From JBOHBN01 sp050698355 (GTDB lineage: Bacteria > Actinomycetota > Actinomycetes > Streptosporangiales > WHST01), in the NCBI GenBank assembly GCA_050698355.1, contig JBOHBN010000132.1:1-64000 (forward strand): a stretch of 64,000 bases of DNA, read 5' to 3'. Of this stretch, positions 61,466-64,000 are shown in pieces. A model generated the notes under the pieces. That model was not told the DNA's origin. It made no database searches and saw nothing but the letters and a program-made list of their open reading frames with translations. Within the stretch, counting starts at the first letter, position 1. Every line of letters begins with the position of its first letter. The position numbers and the translations under genes are program-made.

Positions 61466-63610
61466 ATGTCCTCTGAGATGCTGCTCCGGCTCGTGCTCGG
61501 CCTCGCCATGACCGCGGCGGCGTTCGCGGTCGCAGGCCATCGGCTGTTCTGGCTCTTCCGGCTGGCTCGCACCGGGCAGCCCGCACCGGACCGGACGCGG
61601 GACGTCGGCCGTCGGGTGCTGACGCAGTTCACCGAGGTGCTCGGCCAGCGCAAGCTGTTGAAGTGGTCGGTGCCAGGGCTGGCCCACGCTTTCACGTTCT
61701 GGGCGTTCATCGTGCTCCTGCTCACCATCCTGGAGGCGTACGGCGCGATCTTCGACAAGGAGTTCGCCATCCCGGGCATCGGGCGATCTCCGGTCCTCGG
61801 CTTCATCGAGGACTTCTTCGCCATGGCCGTGCTCGCGGCAATCATCGTGTTCACTGCGATCCGGGTTTGGCAGGCACCGAGACGGCAGGGTCGGTTCTCC
61901 CGGTTCTTCCGCTCGCACACCCGCGCCGCGTGGCTCGTCCTGCTGATGATTTTCAACGTTATCTGGACCCTCTACCTGATGCGTGGCGCGCAGGTGAACA
62001 CCGGCGTCTTCCCCTACGAGCACGGCGCGTTCGCCTCGTACGCCGCGGCCTGGGTGCTGCGTCCACTCGGGCTGGGGGTGAACGAGGCGCTGGAGACCGC
62101 GGGGGTCCTGGGCCAGCTCGCTTCGGTGCTGCTGTTCCTCGTCATCGTGGTCTACAGCAAGCACATGCACATCGTGCTGGCCGCGCCGAACGTGCTCACC
62201 TCGCGGCGGCCGAACGCGCTCGGCCCGCTTGAGCCGATGATGAGCAACGGCAAGCCGCTCGACTTCGAGGAGGCCGACCCGGACGTCGACGTGTTCGGTC
62301 GTGGCAAGATCGAGGACTTCACCTGGAAGGGGATCCTGGACTTCGCCACCTGCACCGAGTGCGGGCGTTGCCAGTCCCAGTGCCCGGCATGGGCGACGGA
62401 CAAGCCGCTGAACCCGAAGCTGGTGATCACCGACCTGCGCGACCACCTGTTCGCGAAGGCGCCGTACCTGCTCGCCGACGAGTCCAAGCGGGACGCGCTG
62501 CCAGACCCGGTGAAGGCCGAGGCGGAGCGCCCGCTGGTCGGCGGCGAGGACGTGAACGGCGTGATCGACCCCGACGTGCTCTGGTCATGCACGAACTGCG
62601 GCGCCTGTGTAGAGGAGTGCCCGGTCGACATCGAGCACATCGACCACATCGACGACATGCGGCGCTACCAGGTGCTGGTCGAGTCGGCGTTCCCGACCGA
62701 GGCCGGCACGATGCTGAAGAACCTGGACAACAAGGGCAACCCCTGGGGGATGAACGCCTCGTCCCGGCTGGACTGGACCGAGGGGCTGCCCTTCGAGGTG
62801 CGCGTGGTGGACGGGACGATCCCCGACGACGTGGAGTACCTGTTCTGGGTGGGGTGTGCGGGCGCACTGGAGGACCGGGCGAAGAAGACCACCCGCGCCG
62901 TCGCCGAGCTGCTGCACACCGCCGGGGTGGAATTCGCCGTGCTCGGCCCTGCGGAGTCGTGTACGGGCGACCCGGCGCGGCGGCTTGGCAACGAGTTCAC
63001 CTACCAGATGCTCGCGCAGAGCAACGTCGAGACGCTGAACGAGGTGGGCGCGAAGAAGATCGTCGCGACCTGCCCGCACTGTTTCAACACGGTCGCGCGG
63101 GAGTACCCGCAGCTCGGCGGCGACTACGAGGTGGTCCACCACACCCAGCTGCTCGCCCGCCTGGTGGATGAGGGGCGGCTGAAGCCGACAACGCGGGTAG
63201 AGGAGAAGGTCACCTACCACGACCCGTGCTTCCTCGGCCGGCACAACAAGGTCTACACGCCGCCCCGCGAGCTGCTCTCGAACGTGCCCGGGCTGTCGTC
63301 TGAGGAGATGCACAGGTGCAAGAGCCGCAGCTTCTGCTGCGGCGCGGGTGGTGCGCGGATGTGGATGGAGGAGCGCATCGGCAAGCGAATCAACAACGAA
63401 CGGGTGGACGAGGCACTCGCCCTCGACCCGGACACCGTGTCCACCGCCTGCCCGTACTGTCTGGTGATGCTCGGCGACGGCGTCAAGGCCAGGCAGAGCG
63501 AGGACGCCGCGCGCGAGGACGTCGAGGTGGTCGACGTCTCCCACCTGCTGCTCCGCTCGATCCAGGGCTCCGACGGCGACTCACCACCACCCCCACCGTC
63601 GCCGGGTTGA
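61466..63610 (+). CDS. Heme/iron-sulfur oxidoreductase, HdrD-like (CCG domain) with NarI-like membrane part
   Basis: A 714-aa protein. About six N-terminal membrane helices (~1-260) resemble a NarI/HdrE-like heme-b anchor with several histidines. Two ferredoxin motifs follow, CTECGRCQSQCP near residue 295 and CTNCGACVEECP near residue 375, then two CCG (DUF224) domains: WVGCAGALED..., CPHCFNTV, HDPCFLGRHN and CCGAGGARM. Actinobacterial homologues lie divergent from dnaK; they are membrane Fe-S oxidoreductases with unassigned substrate, perhaps passing electrons between quinol and a thiol or 2-hydroxyacid. A Pro-rich tail ends the protein. Confidence 0.9.
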   Translation: MSSEMLLRLVLGLAMTAAAFAVAGHRLFWLFRLARTGQPAPDRTRDVGRRVLTQFTEVLGQRKLLKWSVPGLAHAFTFWAFIVLLLTILEAYGAIFDKEFAIPGIGRSPVLGFIEDFFAMAVLAAIIVFTAIRVWQAPRRQGRFSRFFRSHTRAAWLVLLMIFNVIWTLYLMRGAQVNTGVFPYEHGAFASYAAAWVLRPLGLGVNEALETAGVLGQLASVLLFLVIVVYSKHMHIVLAAPNVLTSRRPNALGPLEPMMSNGKPLDFEEADPDVDVFGRGKIEDFTWKGILDFATCTECGRCQSQCPAWATDKPLNPKLVITDLRDHLFAKAPYLLADESKRDALPDPVKAEAERPLVGGEDVNGVIDPDVLWSCTNCGACVEECPVDIEHIDHIDDMRRYQVLVESAFPTEAGTMLKNLDNKGNPWGMNASSRLDWTEGLPFEVRVVDGTIPDDVEYLFWVGCAGALEDRAKKTTRAVAELLHTAGVEFAVLGPAESCTGDPARRLGNEFTYQMLAQSNVETLNEVGAKKIVATCPHCFNTVAREYPQLGGDYEVVHHTQLLARLVDEGRLKPTTRVEEKVTYHDPCFLGRHNKVYTPPRELLSNVPGLSSEEMHRCKSRSFCCGAGGARMWMEERIGKRINNERVDEALALDPDTVSTACPYCLVMLGDGVKARQSEDAAREDVEVVDVSHLLLRSIQGSDGDSPPPPPSPG

Positions 63611-63631
63611 TCACGCCGTCCCTGCGACATA

Positions 63632-63687
63632 CCGCATGAAGGTGCCCTTGCCGCCGCCATCGCCGGGTGCAGGTGCCCTTCATGCGG
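63632..63687. repeat. Inverted and direct repeats after the HdrD-like gene
   Basis: CCGCATGAAGG (63632-63642) pairs with CCTTCATGCGG (63677-63687); AGGTGCCCTT is also repeated directly at 63640 and 63671. Words are shared with 23890-23936. Lies 3' of the HdrD-like gene and may terminate it. Confidence 0.65.
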
Positions 63688-63722
63688 GTGCGGGTGCCGG
63701 AGGTACGCTCGAAGGCGTGCGC

Positions 63723-64000
63723 ATGCTGCTGACTCCCAAGTGGCTGGGCCTGCATGCGCTCACCGTCTTCCTGGTGCTCGCCTTCATCGGGCTCGGCTAC
63801 TGGCAGGTGCTGCGCGGCGAGGCGGGCAATGCCCGCAGCTGGGGGTACGCGTTCCAGTGGCCGGCGTTCGCGATCTTCGTCATCTTCATGTGGATCCGGA
63901 TGATGCGTGAAGAGCTGCACCCGAAGAAGGACGAGCGGCCGGTTGCCGCTGCACGCCTCGGTTCCGATCCGTTGCCCGACGCGGTTGCCGCGACGAGCGC
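63723..64000 (+). CDS. Small membrane protein (partial, C-terminus off window)
   Basis: Opens at ATG 63723 (GAAGG 7 bases upstream; GTG 63717 possible) and is open to the window end, at least 92 codons. LTPKWLGLHALTVFLVLAFI, GLGYWQVLRGEAGNARSWGY, FQWPAFAIFVIFMWIRMMRE: two hydrophobic helices with a G-x-W-Q motif in the first, then a charged cytoplasmic segment. The start resembles the N-terminal helix of SURF1-like or other small actinobacterial membrane proteins; not enough is present to decide. Function unknown. Confidence 0.7.
   Translation, partial: MLLTPKWLGLHALTVFLVLAFIGLGYWQVLRGEAGNARSWGYAFQWPAFAIFVIFMWIRMMREELHPKKDERPVAAARLGSDPLPDAVAATS

Overview
The window is chromosomal DNA of a high-GC, Streptomyces-like actinomycete; the genus cannot be fixed from sequence alone. 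GTG starts are common and ATGA/GTGA/TGATG gene overlaps frequent. Marker genes include bldC, clgR, hspR with a HAIR-type operator, an acVLRF1 protein, DUF3073 and DUF3151 proteins and an F420-type PPOX enzyme. I see no rRNA, tRNA, CRISPR array, prophage or insertion sequence, and no gene-free stretch above 300 bases. Both ends are cut: an amino-acid permease runs off the left edge and a small membrane protein off the right edge.

Layout. 1-12.5 kb: permease, a Phd/VapC toxin-antitoxin pair behind a tandem repeat, Lhr helicase, M20 amidohydrolase, 2-hydroxyacid dehydrogenase, MFS transporter, PPOX enzyme and Nei glycosylase. 12.7-23 kb: a mostly minus-strand block (ftsK, a fused ECF sigma/anti-sigma gene, rimO, pgsA, cinA, clgR, ferritin-like gene) interrupted by a plus-strand degenerate-GGDEF gene, a 55-aa ORF and a Uma2 protein. 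23-31 kb: panC, TetR with its DHA2 exporter, a Clp-N-domain protein with an HTH partner, prepilin peptidase, acVLRF1, bldC, valine/leucine dehydrogenase and DUF3073.

31-47 kb is rich in purine genes: purF-purM, purS-purQ-purL, purB, purD and purA, covering PRPP amidotransferase, GAR synthetase, FGAM synthase, AIR synthetase and both adenylosuccinate steps. Small enzymes (SAM methyltransferase, YjbR, DDN-like, SRPBCC, MOSC, ArsR/AHSA1, DUF1707) lie among them. 47-54 kb: DUF3151, fbaA, dedA, a cysteine-desulfurase-like protein, pyrE, SDR, an isopentenyltransferase and a THUMP-type RNA methyltransferase. 54-63.6 kb: clpB, then the heat-shock operon dnaK-grpE-dnaJ-(28-aa ORF)-hspR, with a HspR operator-like repeat upstream of dnaK, and a divergent heme/FeS oxidoreductase of HdrD type.

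The most unusual feature is a set of dispersed palindromes at gene 3' ends. Four are exactly 52 bp with conserved termini, and two of a second family share the core GTCAGTRCCTC. They supply stop codons, and in two cases C-terminal codons, to adjacent genes. Other notable points are the sigma/anti-sigma fusion, a twin-operator leaderless promoter for the HTH/Clp-N pair, and a 28-aa ORF coupled to hspR.
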